The notes under the pieces: generated by a model | The model's input: the letters and a program-made list of their open reading frames with translations, nothing else | What the model was told of the DNA's origin: nothing | Database searches by the model: none | Assembly: GCA_946803715.1 (NCBI GenBank) | Contig: CAMPET010000051.1 | Location: 55,829 to 68,905 of the forward strand | Direction of reading: 5' to 3' | DNA length: 13,077 nucleotides | Origin: Beroe ovata | Taxonomy: Eukaryota > Ctenophora > Nuda > Beroida > Beroidae | Made by a program: the position numbers and the translations under genes | Shown here: piece after piece, positions 1 to 8,800 of the stretch | How the letters are laid out: every line of letters begins with the position of its first letter | Position numbering within the stretch: position 1 is the stretch's first letter

Positions 1-24
1 CACACACACACACACGCGCGCGCG
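1..24. repeat. (CA)n(CG)n microsatellite, copy 1
   Basis: A CA run passes into CGCGCGCG at the window edge. The same tract in the second copy (1377-1405) is longer because that copy starts further left. Alternating purine-pyrimidine tracts like this can adopt Z-DNA. The element is probably intronic to gene 1. Confidence 0.9.
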
Positions 25-390
25 AACACAGAGCACACACACACGAACACAGAGCACAAGTTAGGCGGGGTATGTTATGAGTTGTTATGGAGATGAACTA
101 ATTGGATTGGTGTTGCTGAGAACTCAGAACATGTTGCTGGAGAATGGAGATGTGTGTGTAAGACAAGGGGAGATGTGTGGGATTGTTGTGTTATTGAAAC
201 GATATCTAAAAATCCATCAAACACTATGTCGAAACCACCGTTCTTTCCTACTGCCAAGTCCCCTTGGAGCACTCCCTTACACACTTCCTTATACACTCAC
301 ATTCCAGCCCACACACTCCCTAATACACTCTCTTACACACTCACCATCACACTCCCTAATACACTCCCCCTCTCACACTCCCAATCTCAG

Positions 391-531
391 AGTGAACCCC
401 CCAAACTGGTGGGAGCATGGAGTGAAGACGCAGATGACATGGTGAGGGAGTGGCAGGCCAGCAGGGATTGGTTGACAAGGGAACTAACGGTGGAGAATAT
501 TAATGAGGAGAAGACAAAAGTGGAGAAACAG
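391..531 (+). CDS. Gene 1 internal exon, copy 1 (duplicate)
   Basis: This is an exact duplicate of the exon at 1773-1913 and encodes the same 47 residues. The acceptor is the pyrimidine-rich tract ending in AATCTCAG at 390. The donor is CAG|GTAGG at 531/532. Both boundaries are phase 0. If the duplication is an assembly artefact, this copy should not be counted. If it is real, the two exons could be spliced in series without breaking the frame. Confidence 0.5.
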
Positions 532-1352
532 GTAGGAAAAATCACTTTTGGAAAAGCGCACTTTTATTCTCAATTTTTGCGAAATTCTTCCGAAAATTCT
601 GATATTCTCAATTTCGTAATGTTATGTAATGAGGAATCGGTTTTCACTGCTAAGTATCATAAGTGGATGATGGTTTTGAAATACCACTATTTTTCGCGAT
701 TTTCACAATTTTCATGCCAATTTAAGAGAATTTCAATTTTGCTCTTATTGTGTAAACGACAATAATTGTACTCTTTTGCTCACACTGAATGTTGCCATAA
801 TCAAGAAATTTAATAATGCATTGTCTCAGACATAAGTAATTCACGTGCATTTCGTAGATAACTTGACAAAACAAGTTAAATTGAACAATTCGTTCTAAGC
901 TCTAAATTTGGAAGACAAAAATTCATCTCGGTGCTTAAACTTTGCCATCAAAAGACAACTTTTTTCCCATTTCTGCACTCAAACTTTCTGATCACGGTTC
1001 AATCGCTTACTGCTTGTGAGACTATTTACAAAACAATTACATGCTAAAATAAGTGGCTTTTCTAGCAAGTACACAGCTCTACTCCAAACAAGCACGTGTA
1101 CACGGTGAAGTTATTAGGATGTTTCGATGATTAACCATGCGTATAATAAACCTGCTGAAAAATAACATGTTTTATTGTCGCTATGGTATTCCAAACATCT
1201 GTAGTTGATGGAATTGTGTTCCATCGGCAGCGGAATTTATGAAATTTCTATTGAAAACGATTGTTGAAATTGTGTGAGGAAAACTAGAATATGATCAGCT
1301 CATTGATGCTCGAGAATTAAATTAGCATTAACTCTAACATGACATCCCGCAG
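532..1352 (+). other. Gene 1 intron, copy 1 (821 bases)
   Basis: This AT-rich stretch begins with the GTAGG donor and ends with the CCCGCAG acceptor at 1352. I saw no RNA gene, mobile element or convincing further exon. An open frame continues from the exon to 765, but its sequence after the donor has no protein-like character. I read it as intron. Confidence 0.55.
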
Positions 1353-1375
1353 GCGAACTATGAAGCTGCTCTCCG
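1353..1375 (+). pseudogene. Truncated start of gene 1 terminal exon at contig end
   Basis: These 23 bases equal the first 23 bases of the terminal exon at 2735 and are cut off by the N at 1376. The break is in mid-codon and in mid-exon, which fits a contig end and not a biological exon boundary. Confidence 0.75.
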
Positions 1376-1376
1376 N
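1376..1376. other. Single-N assembly gap
   Basis: One N separates the two identical 1.38-kb blocks. Some scaffolders place a single n where adjacent contigs are predicted to overlap but could not be merged. The sequence on both sides fits that reading. Confidence 0.85.
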
Positions 1377-1405
1377 CACACACACACACACACACACGCG
1401 CGCGC
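1377..1405. repeat. (CA)n(CG)n microsatellite, copy 2
   Basis: This CA run followed by CGCGCGCG begins immediately after the N. A microsatellite at a contig end is a common cause of failed contig merging. Confidence 0.9.
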
Positions 1406-1659
1406 GAACACAGAGCACACACACACGAACACAGAGCACAAGTTAGGCGGGGTATGTTATGAGTTGTTATGGAGATGAACTAATTGGATTGGTGTTGCTG
1501 AGAACTCAGAACATGTTGCTGGAGAATGGAGATGTGTGTGTAAGACAAGGGGAGATGTGTGGGATTGTTGTGTTATTGAAACGATATCTAAAAATCCATC
1601 AAACACTATGTCGAAACCACCGTTCTTTCCTACTGCCAAGTCCCCTTGGAGCACTCCCT

Positions 1660-1772
1660 TACACACTTCCTTATACACTCACATTCCAGCCCACACACTC
1701 CCTAATACACTCTCTTACACACTCACCATCACACTCCCTAATACACTCCCCCTCTCACACTCCCAATCTCAG
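1660..1772 (+). repeat. Irregular ACACTCCCTNA repeat leading into an exon
   Basis: Degenerate ACACTC/ACACTCCCT units repeat across this stretch and end at the AATCTCAG acceptor. I read it as an expanded polypyrimidine tract. Two forward frames happen to stay open through it, so part could instead be low-complexity Ser/Thr/Leu/Pro coding sequence. The same tract occurs in copy 1 at 278-390. Confidence 0.6.
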
Positions 1773-1913
1773 AGTGAACCCCCCAAACTGGTGGGAGCAT
1801 GGAGTGAAGACGCAGATGACATGGTGAGGGAGTGGCAGGCCAGCAGGGATTGGTTGACAAGGGAACTAACGGTGGAGAATATTAATGAGGAGAAGACAAA
1901 AGTGGAGAAACAG
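1773..1913 (+). CDS. Gene 1 internal exon (partial gene, plus strand)
   Basis: The exon encodes 47 residues, starting SEPPKLVGAW and ending EEKTKVEKQ. The sequence is strongly charged; the second half could form a short helix or coiled coil. It is bounded by a good acceptor (CCAATCTCAG at 1772) and a CAG|GTAGG donor. It is phase 0 at both ends, and so fits exactly onto the phase-0 terminal exon at 2735. The reading frame stays open upstream to 1479, so the exon could start earlier, for instance within the open stretch containing SKPPFFPTAKSP, but the repeat-rich sequence there looks intronic. Earlier exons lie outside the window. I do not recognise the family. Confidence 0.65.
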
Positions 1914-2734
1914 GTAGGAAAAATCACTTTTGGAAAAGCGCACTTTTATTCTCAATTTTTGCGAAATTCTTCCGAAAATTCTGATATTCTCAATTTCGTA
2001 ATGTTATGTAATGAGGAATCGGTTTTCACTGCTAAGTATCATAAGTGGATGATGGTTTTGAAATACCACTATTTTTCGCGATTTTCACAATTTTCATGCC
2101 AATTTAAGAGAATTTCAATTTTGCTCTTATTGTGTAAACGACAATAATTGTACTCTTTTGCTCACACTGAATGTTGCCATAATCAAGAAATTTAATAATG
2201 CATTGTCTCAGACATAAGTAATTCACGTGCATTTCGTAGATAACTTGACAAAACAAGTTAAATTGAACAATTCGTTCTAAGCTCTAAATTTGGAAGACAA
2301 AAATTCATCTCGGTGCTTAAACTTTGCCATCAAAAGACAACTTTTTTCCCATTTCTGCACTCAAACTTTCTGATCACGGTTCAATCGCTTACTGCTTGTG
2401 AGACTATTTACAAAACAATTACATGCTAAAATAAGTGGCTTTTCTAGCAAGTACACAGCTCTACTCCAAACAAGCACGTGTACACGGTGAAGTTATTAGG
2501 ATGTTTCGATGATTAACCATGCGTATAATAAACCTGCTGAAAAATAACATGTTTTATTGTCGCTATGGTATTCCAAACATCTGTAGTTGATGGAATTGTG
2601 TTCCATCGGCAGCGGAATTTATGAAATTTCTATTGAAAACGATTGTTGAAATTGTGTGAGGAAAACTAGAATATGATCAGCTCATTGATGCTCGAGAATT
2701 AAATTAGCATTAACTCTAACATGACATCCCGCAG
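1914..2734 (+). other. Gene 1 intron (821 bases)
   Basis: The intron runs from the GTAGG donor to the acceptor CATCCCGCAG. It is AT-rich and I see no other gene in it. A second AG (ACCGCAG, ending 2783) lies 49 bases into the following exon, but using it would break the frame. Confidence 0.65.
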
Positions 2735-3544
2735 GCGAACTATGAAGCTGCTCTCCGTGACATATCGAGGCCGAGTACCGCAGGCCGGAAACTCAGCCGA
2801 CCCACCAGTTCCCGCCACTCGCCTCTCAGTCAATCAGTTAGCCCCGTCCAGGCGGAAAGTGGGCCTAAGAAGTCCAAAATCGATGCCCCTGGGCGATCTC
2901 CAAGAATCAACACCACACCGACTTATGATGAGAGTTTTGAGGTGAATGATGGATCGCTGCTTGATAGTCCAGTTAAATCGGAGTCGAGGAAGGGAGGGGA
3001 GGAAAAGAGGAAAGTCCGTGATAGTTCGCGTGAGCCCACACGCAGGTCGCGTGATGGTTCAAAACCGCGTGACACAGGTTCGAGAGACACTGGTCGACGG
3101 GACTCGTCACGCGATCCCGTGAGAAGGTCGCGTGATTCAGCTCGTGATGCAGAGCGGAGATCGCGTGATGGGTCACGCGGCAGATCATCCAAGGGCAAGG
3201 AAAAACTTGTCAAAGCGTATTCCACTTCCTCAAGTTCTGATTTCCCGAAACATCGCACTCCGGAAATCAAATCCCCGACCAGCATCAGCATGGACTCACC
3301 GACCCGCCTTACCCCTACTAGCCCGATAAGAAGCACCATTTCACCAAGTTCCGATATGAAAGTCCTACCCACGCCACCGGCGGGCGGCAAATCCATGAGC
3401 ACGCGATTCCGTCGTCTCAAAGTCTCGATTGAGGATCAGGTGGCTCAACAATCAGCCGTCGAAGTGTTGTTTAGTGACCGAATGCCCAAACCAGGTCTTA
3501 GCCGTCATGCGATGGCGGTACCAAAACAGGGTGATTGTGGATAG
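2735..3544 (+). CDS. Gene 1 terminal exon: Ser/Arg/Asp-rich C-terminal region
   Basis: The exon opens in phase 0 (ANYEAALRDISRPSTAG) and reads 269 residues to a TAG at 3542-3544, so with the exon before it 316 residues of the protein are visible. The order is a short helical, charged start; a Ser/Pro-rich linker with several SP and TP sites; then, at about 3030-3190, an array of SRD units (RRSRDGS, SRDTGRRD, SSRDPVRRSRD, RRSRDGSRG). A Ser/Thr/Pro-rich stretch and a basic segment (STRFRRLK) follow. The SRD array resembles the Arg/Ser-rich low-complexity tails of nuclear or cytoskeleton-associated proteins, but composition alone does not assign a function. The antisense ORF over the same span is a shadow of the repetitive codons. 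Confidence 0.8.
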   Translation, partial: ANYEAALRDISRPSTAGRKLSRPTSSRHSPLSQSVSPVQAESGPKKSKIDAPGRSPRINTTPTYDESFEVNDGSLLDSPVKSESRKGGEEKRKVRDSSREPTRRSRDGSKPRDTGSRDTGRRDSSRDPVRRSRDSARDAERRSRDGSRGRSSKGKEKLVKAYSTSSSSDFPKHRTPEIKSPTSISMDSPTRLTPTSPIRSTISPSSDMKVLPTPPAGGKSMSTRFRRLKVSIEDQVAQQSAVEVLFSDRMPKPGLSRHAMAVPKQGDCG

Positions 3545-3700
3545 TGGATATGGTGATTGTATTGATTAGATATCCATTCCATATTTTGAATTTTATATTT
3601 ATTCAGTTGTTGGTATATTATATTTGGGTTGTGAATTATGAATGGCCGTAAGCTGTTTTTGCTACAGTGATCCCTTGTTACTTGTAATAAATAATGTAAT
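3545..3700 (+). other. Gene 1 3' untranslated region
   Basis: An AT-rich tail follows the TAG stop and runs past the AATAAA signal. The exact cleavage site cannot be read; it is likely 10-30 bases after 3691. Confidence 0.55.
3686..3691 (+). terminator. Poly(A) signal of gene 1
   Basis: A canonical AATAAA lies 142 bases after the gene 1 stop codon on the same strand. It supports 3544 as the end of the coding region. Confidence 0.7.
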
Positions 3701-3759
3701 TAAATCTTGTAAAAATGCGTATTAACGTGTAAAACGCTAGTAAGTAAATGGAAAAGCAA

Positions 3760-3833
3760 AGTGATGCTATTTCGGGAAATCATAACGTTGGCGTAATGGG
3801 TAATGAATTTTCGTAAGGTCTTCCCGTTTCCAT
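3760..3833 (+). repeat. 74-bp duplicated segment, left copy
   Basis: This segment recurs at 5181-5254 with one difference (G at 3793, A at 5214). The two copies diverge completely after the shared CCAT. The right copy begins exactly at a single-N gap, so this may be the same locus represented twice. Confidence 0.85.
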
Positions 3834-3859
3834 GAGTTGATGTTTTTCGTGACTTGCGA

Positions 3860-3892
3860 CAAAAGTGTAACAAAAGTGTAACAAAAACGTGA
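3860..3892 (+). repeat. Three 11-bp tandem units
   Basis: CAAAAGTGTAA occurs twice and is followed by the related CAAAAACGTGA. The last 19 bases (3874-3892) recur exactly at 4033-4051, ending at another N gap. Confidence 0.8.
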
Positions 3893-4032
3893 CGTGGGGT
3901 TTGTGACCTGATATGACTCGGAAATGATTGATAGTCGTTAGATATCATGTCTAGGGGTTACTAGGATACATTTAAGAGCAATTTCGACATGCTGCCACAC
4001 CCAAATAATGTCGTGTGTATGGAACGCGCGAG

Positions 4033-4051
4033 AAGTGTAACAAAAACGTGA
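4033..4051 (+). repeat. 19-bp repeat ending at an N gap
   Basis: An exact copy of 3874-3892 sits directly against the N at 4052. The match may have confused contig extension. Confidence 0.8.
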
Positions 4052-4052
4052 N
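4052..4052. other. Single-N assembly gap
   Basis: One N follows a repeated 19-mer. Continuity of the sequence across this point is not assured. Confidence 0.8.
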
Positions 4053-4612
4053 TTCACCCTCCTTTCTTGATCGATTATGTAGATATAGCAGCAAACCGCA
4101 AAAAATGGGGCGAATATTTTATCAATGATATTGAAATTTTTTGTGATCAATTGGCAAATGATTTTGACAGTGGGTTCCTAGCGACAAAGGATATCATAAT
4201 TAGGATATTTTTCTTTTTTCTGTTGTTAGATTAAAAAGACTGCCATGTTTGCTGGATGTTGTTTATCTGTTATCCATTTGTTGTTAATTTTAGACAATTG
4301 GAAAGCATTCTAGGTGGCATCGTCTAAGCTCCGAGTTTCGAATCGTTAAAAATCGTCCGTAGCTGCCGAAATTGTGGCAACTTTTGAGCGCACTTATTCT
4401 TTTGTTATGCAATCTCTTGATTTGTGTTACCGTTGAAGGCGATTACGATGGAATTGTACGGAGTTCCAATTTGAATATTATTTATTTTGATTTTATCAAG
4501 CTCTAATCTTGATCCATTATGAGTGATATAGCTGTTTTATTTACTCGTGTGGATGCCGATTAATGTCCGTATGCTACAAATTAGTTATTGAATGAAGAGG
4601 CACGCAGTGAAT

Positions 4613-4650
4613 CGCGCGCGCACTACATGTGCGTGGTACGTGCGCGCGCG
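4613..4650. repeat. GC-alternating inverted repeat (possible Z-DNA/cruciform)
   Basis: The arms CGCGCGCGCAC (4613-4623) and GTGCGCGCGCG (4640-4650) are perfect reverse complements of 11 bases around a 16-base spacer. The arms are alternating purine-pyrimidine. The surrounding DNA is AT-rich, which makes the island stand out. Confidence 0.8.
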
Positions 4651-5179
4651 CTTAATCGATCATACATAATGCGCATATGATGCAAAATATGCATGGCGCG
4701 TCACAAAATCGTAGTACCAAGGAATTCTGCGTACCACTACCAGGGAATTATGAACAATGAACATCACAATTTAGAGACGGGATCGGGGATATAGGAATCA
4801 GACACAAGGCAAAATTTCCTGAGAACATCCCTATTATAATTTGGCATTCTCTCTATTTTTCCGTGCGTCACGGCGTGCGTGTTGCTATGGTGATATGAAA
4901 TGTAGTGGGACTGGGAAGGTTGCACGTGCAAAGAGTAGTAGCCTGCGACAAGCTCATTTCTTATGGTGCAGTTTTGATTACGTTCCTCTCTCTGTTGATA
5001 GGGAAGACAAGAGTTGCACGTGCAGTTTGATGCGCGCGCGATGACAGTCTGATATTGATGATATGTTTCTGTTTTGCACTGAATCAACGCACACAATGGA
5101 TGTCATGTTAATGTGATCGCTCTTGACCTGGATTCTGGATTTAAGCTAAGCACATCTTTCACAATATTGATAAGTTAGT

Positions 5180-5180
5180 N
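5180..5180. other. Single-N assembly gap
   Basis: The sequence to its right restarts with a near-copy of 3760-3833, which suggests a mis-joined or allelic contig. Confidence 0.8.
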
Positions 5181-5254
5181 AGTGATGCTATTTCGGGAAA
5201 TCATAACGTTGGCATAATGGGTAATGAATTTTCGTAAGGTCTTCCCGTTTCCAT
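5181..5254 (+). repeat. 74-bp duplicated segment, right copy
   Basis: This is a near-identical copy (73 of 74) of 3760-3833. It starts at the N, and unique sequence follows from 5255. Confidence 0.85.
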
Positions 5255-5630
5255 AACAACACTCCTCAAAAGTTCGACAAAAACAGGTGTCTCCGCGCGT
5301 TTGATCAAATTAGCCGCGCCGCGCATTCATCTGTTTACTATACGTATGTACGCACAGTTAAACTGATAGATTCCAGCAATTATGATGTTTGGGTATACTA
5401 AGAAAAACGGCAAATATGATGAATTAATTATTCTGAAACAGTATTTCATTTGGATTTAATCAACAGGAAAATTAATTCTTTGTCAAATAGAGACACTTTC
5501 GAATGGTCAATGGTTTTGTTATCGATAAAATCAGATGCTGGTAAGCTCTAAAAACTTAACGATTAAACTATATTAAATCAAATTAGGATATCTATCAAAT
5601 AAAACATAAATAATAATCTCAAAATCGCGT

Positions 5631-5636
5631 TTTATT
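5631..5636 (-). terminator. Distal poly(A) signal of gene 2
   Basis: AATAAA on the minus strand, 113 bases beyond the gene 2 stop. It is a possible alternative to the closer signal at 5693. Confidence 0.4.
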
Positions 5637-5692
5637 CCCCAAATAGCGATAGTTCTAGTCATACTTTTAAATAATCAACGTGTTTTCATTGG

Positions 5693-5698
5693 TTTATT
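5693..5698 (-). terminator. Proximal poly(A) signal of gene 2
   Basis: AATAAA on the minus strand, about 50 bases beyond the TGA at 5751-5749. Its position supports the inferred 3' end of the gene. Confidence 0.65.
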
Positions 5699-5748
5699 GG
5701 TTTTAAATTACCCTCAGAAGCACAAAATAATAATTAAATTGCTCTGAT

Positions 5749-5817
5749 TCAACTTGGGCTCAAATGAGGGAATAATGTCTTGGTCTTCTTTCCAGACTGT
5801 TTGTCCTTCTTTTGAGA
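5749..5817 (-). CDS. Gene 2 exon 10 (terminal)
   Basis: The strong acceptor GATATTTTTCAG enters in phase 0. The exon encodes the lysine-rich tail SQKKDKQSGKKTKTLFPHLS then PS and TGA. The tail could serve as a nuclear localisation signal. A poly(A) signal lies about 50 bases beyond. Confidence 0.8.
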   Translation of the reverse strand, partial: SQKKDKQSGKKTKTLFPHLSPS

Positions 5818-8800
5818 CTGAAAAATATCAACATAGAATAACGAAATAGATGAACAAACTATTAATAAGATTTTGTGAACTTGAGTCTCACAAAATCAAG
5901 GCAGAATTTTGGAGCAAAACTACCGACAATACTCTCATCTATAGACTCACTTCGGATGGAAATTTGAAGGTCTCGAAGATTGGTGTTGAAATGTTCGCCG
6001 TTCCGAATATCTTATCATCTCCTCTCGCGTCCCCACTATGTTTGGACTTGTGACCTGAAAATAGTGAGACGTTGCTTTCCAACGATATACTTGGAAATTC
6101 ATTGGAAAAGTTGAACTCCCCCCTAAATATCGATAAAAAGTAAACGAGATTTCCGAAATTGCACGTTGTGTTTTCGGAACTTTCTTTAATGTTACAGATC
6201 GAACCCCGACGATCAATTACTGTCATACCGTGTTGTTGCTGTGGACGCTGATTGTTGTTGTTGTTGCTGTATGTGCTAAAAGTTTCCCATGATAATCGCC
6301 TATTTTCCGTGTAACCGTTCTTCTTTCGCGTCGCTCCCGGCCCTCTGTCAATCAATTAGCTAATTAGATAATTACCCGGTGAAGGAATTAATTACACTGA
6401 TATATTAGTATTGCAGTGAAATGATTTTCAGTAAGCTATGTTGTTACTCAATTTGACCATCTTGCTGAAGCAAAGAGTGATAAGAAGATTTCTGGTGCCG
6501 TTTCGGCGCCTATTTCACGCCAGTTTGGCGCCAATACTCACATGGTCCTGATCCCATCTGTCCTCACTGCTAGGCTAGGTTTCCCCACTGCTCTTGCTGT
6601 GTTCTTTGTGGACCTTACGGGTGGGGGGGGGGCATTATGTCCATATGACCATATGGGGGTATCTTAGAGGGGATCGCCCGAAATTAGACGTTTGTCGTTC
6701 ATCGGATGACGCAAAATATGTATGCAGAGTGCAGACCCTCGAGCTCTATAATTGTGGGCTATAATGGGGACAGGGTCTCTTAAATCTGACGATTCGTCTT
6801 TCAAAGAATTGTGACAGAAGATATTACGACGCGATAGAAAATGGTTGATCACAATGACGTCATAATCACCTGGTACTTCTTCTAGAGGGAAGATTCCTGG
6901 TTAGTCGTGGTCTCAAATTGAACTCCTTCTCATCGATTATCAGATTCCCTTCGTAAAACGTGTCATCGTCTAATTCGGCCCTGGGCGATAGATTATATTA
7001 TGATTGAAACAATTAGAAAAGCAAAGAAGCTCAATAAAAACGATCAAACTAAAGAAGCTCATTTCTTGTAGTGCAAGTCAATATCGTCAGCTCCCCCTGG
7101 TGACACCAGATTCTCAATCTGAAGTATATCATCGGTAAATAACTTTGCAAAGGGAAATAACTTTGCAAAGAATCATCACTCACGCGTTGCAATGAGCCGA
7201 GCCCCTTGTCAAATCATTCAGAGCACTTTTCAGTTTATCATCATATCCGTCACACGCTCTCAGAAACTGGAATGGTGACCAGATTATCGTCATAAATGAG
7301 TGAAAAGGTTAGGGCTGAGAAGTTGCACTTTCTAGCACAGCGCCAAGCGTCAATTTCAAGCCATAAGTCACACTTAATGTCACACCATTCACTTCAGATG
7401 AATACGGAACAATGAATGATTTATCTAAGGAGTATATAGAGATTGGCACTATTGAGGAGTCCGGGTTCCTTAATAATTTGTTCACGTGACACTGTCACGG
7501 TGACAATGTTTCTTGATATTCATCGGCTATATTTGTGCTCTCATTGGTCAATGATCACAGTCACGTGACTAAAAAATTTGGGATTCTTCCCCACCTATAC
7601 CATTCTCTACGTAAACTCACGTCTAACTGATGCCCTTTCAGACTCGTCAGCGTATCCATATCGTCCAATCTGAGACTCCGTAATAGCGAGATAGACTCGA
7701 AATTGAGGCAGTGATTGCTTGCCCACTTCCTGAATAGGGTGAATAGTAATACTTCTGAATGTACAAGTTCAAGATATAAGTGACTCAGGCTAAGTAGTCA
7801 ATCACTAGTGACAAAGTTATGGGGATAGAATTGAGAAAGGAAATTGGTGCAAAATTGGCAATGAAAAAGAGGCAAAATGGAGCAAAGAGGGTGGGGGCAA
7901 AGAGGGTGGGGGCAAAGAGGAGAAAGCGGAGATGAGTGCCGAATTACCCGAATTTATCCGTTTCCTCGTCGTAGTAGCGGACATCCTCCCCATCCCACTC
8001 AGACAGGTTGCTCTCGTTAGAGTAAAACTCCCACCATGACACCAGCTGGACATTGTCGATATACTCCGCTCTCTTCTCGTATCTGGGTGGTGTCATGGTG
8101 ATCAGTGGTGTCAAAGTGAAACTGAATGGTGTCAATGTCGGAGTGGGAAATGCTGGGTGAGATTGTGTTGTCGGGAGTCCGCTAGAAGTCTCGATGAAGT
8201 TGATAATATCAAACATTGGTGTCAAACATTGGTGTCAAACATTGGTGTCAAAGCCATAGTGAAGTCAATATGGAAGTCAGAGATGTCCACTGAAGTAAAC
8301 GAAGGAGCTGACGACGATAATCACATGATTTTCCAAAGCTTCTGACTTAATATTAATCGTATCACTTAACGTTTTAAACTTACCCTAAAAATGCCAACGA
8401 AAGTAAAATAATGATGTTGGTGTCAACGAAAACATGTGGTGTCAAGTACGTACCGTGGTGTGGCAGGAACACAGCAATACTCTCCCTCTGTCACAGAACT
8501 ATTCTCATCCAACTTCTCGATCCACGCTAAATCGTCCAACAACTCAGACTCATCAAAACTCATCCTGGGTCTCTGAAATGAGACTTCCCTTAACGACTAC
8601 TATCTATGTTCCATTAAATGGTCTATTGACACTCATGGGGCTGTGAAACCGGCACCAAAATGTCTCTGAAATAAGCAAATGAATAAGGAAAAGGATTACT
8701 CTCCACAGCTGAAACAAAATAAGCGGAGATAGGAGTGTGCTTAATAAGTTCCATTGTTATGACACCCGAAATGTGGCTACGAAATTGATGTCAAGCCATA

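Larger units (their letters stand above)
1..1375 (+). repeat. Left copy of a 1.38-kb direct duplication
   Basis: This block matches 1383-2757 at a constant offset of 1382, and I saw no difference on reading both copies. The left copy stops abruptly inside the terminal coding exon of gene 1, directly at a single N (1376), while the right copy continues through that exon. That arrangement is what two overlapping contigs joined without merging would produce. A real tandem duplication would contain a duplicated internal exon. I favour the artefact. Confidence 0.9.
1383..2757 (+). repeat. Right copy of the 1.38-kb direct duplication
   Basis: This block matches 1-1375 base for base as far as I can see, and is the copy continuous with the rest of gene 1. 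The internal exon and the start of the terminal exon are therefore best annotated here. Confidence 0.9.
3700..5630. other. Convergent intergenic region between genes 1 and 2
   Basis: This stretch separates two 3' ends. The small ORFs here (for example 3700-3948, 3938-4150, 4764-5096 and 4841-5044) have no splice support and no protein-like composition. CG-rich alternating tracts occur near 4610-4700 and 5030-5040, and two single-N gaps lie at 4052 and 5180. No RNA gene is recognisable. Confidence 0.6.

Noticed and set aside
77-765. Overlapping 122-, 203- and 73-residue ORFs in copy 1 (repeated at 1457-2147) as intact genes
   Set aside because: They read through a CA/CT-rich repeat on both strands and past a good splice donor. 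Only the 141 bases at 391-531 have splice support and join in phase to the next exon.
2721-2945. Plus-strand ORF starting MTSRRRTMK
   Set aside because: It crosses the splice acceptor and is out of frame with the terminal exon.
2923-3420. Minus-strand 165-residue ORF
   Set aside because: It is the mirror of the repetitive SRD codons of the gene 1 terminal exon.
4881-4894. RFX X-box (GTTGCTATGGTGAT)
   Set aside because: It has about three mismatches to the degenerate consensus and no start of a gene nearby.
4764-5096. 110-residue minus-strand and 67-residue plus-strand ORFs as genes
   Set aside because: There are no splice sites in register, no motif and an unusual Cys/His/Tyr composition. 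Their overlap on opposite strands suggests chance.
5467-5540. Plus-strand exon-like segment between AACAG and GTAAGC
   Set aside because: The frame is open for 24 codons but cannot be linked to another exon and lies just past the gene 2 3' end in AT-rich DNA.
5939-6355. 138-residue minus-strand ORF as one continuous coding region
   Set aside because: It merges exons 8 and 9 with the intron between them. Splice signals and the phase match to exons 7 and 10 favour the spliced version.
6664-6852. 62-residue minus-strand ORF in gene 2 intron 6
   Set aside because: No acceptor/donor pair fits the phases of its neighbours, and exon 6 joins exon 7 cleanly without it.
8157-8646. Plus-strand ORFs of 62 and 70 residues
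   Set aside because: They are antisense to gene 2 exon 2 and intron 2 and partly made of the 13-bp repeat.
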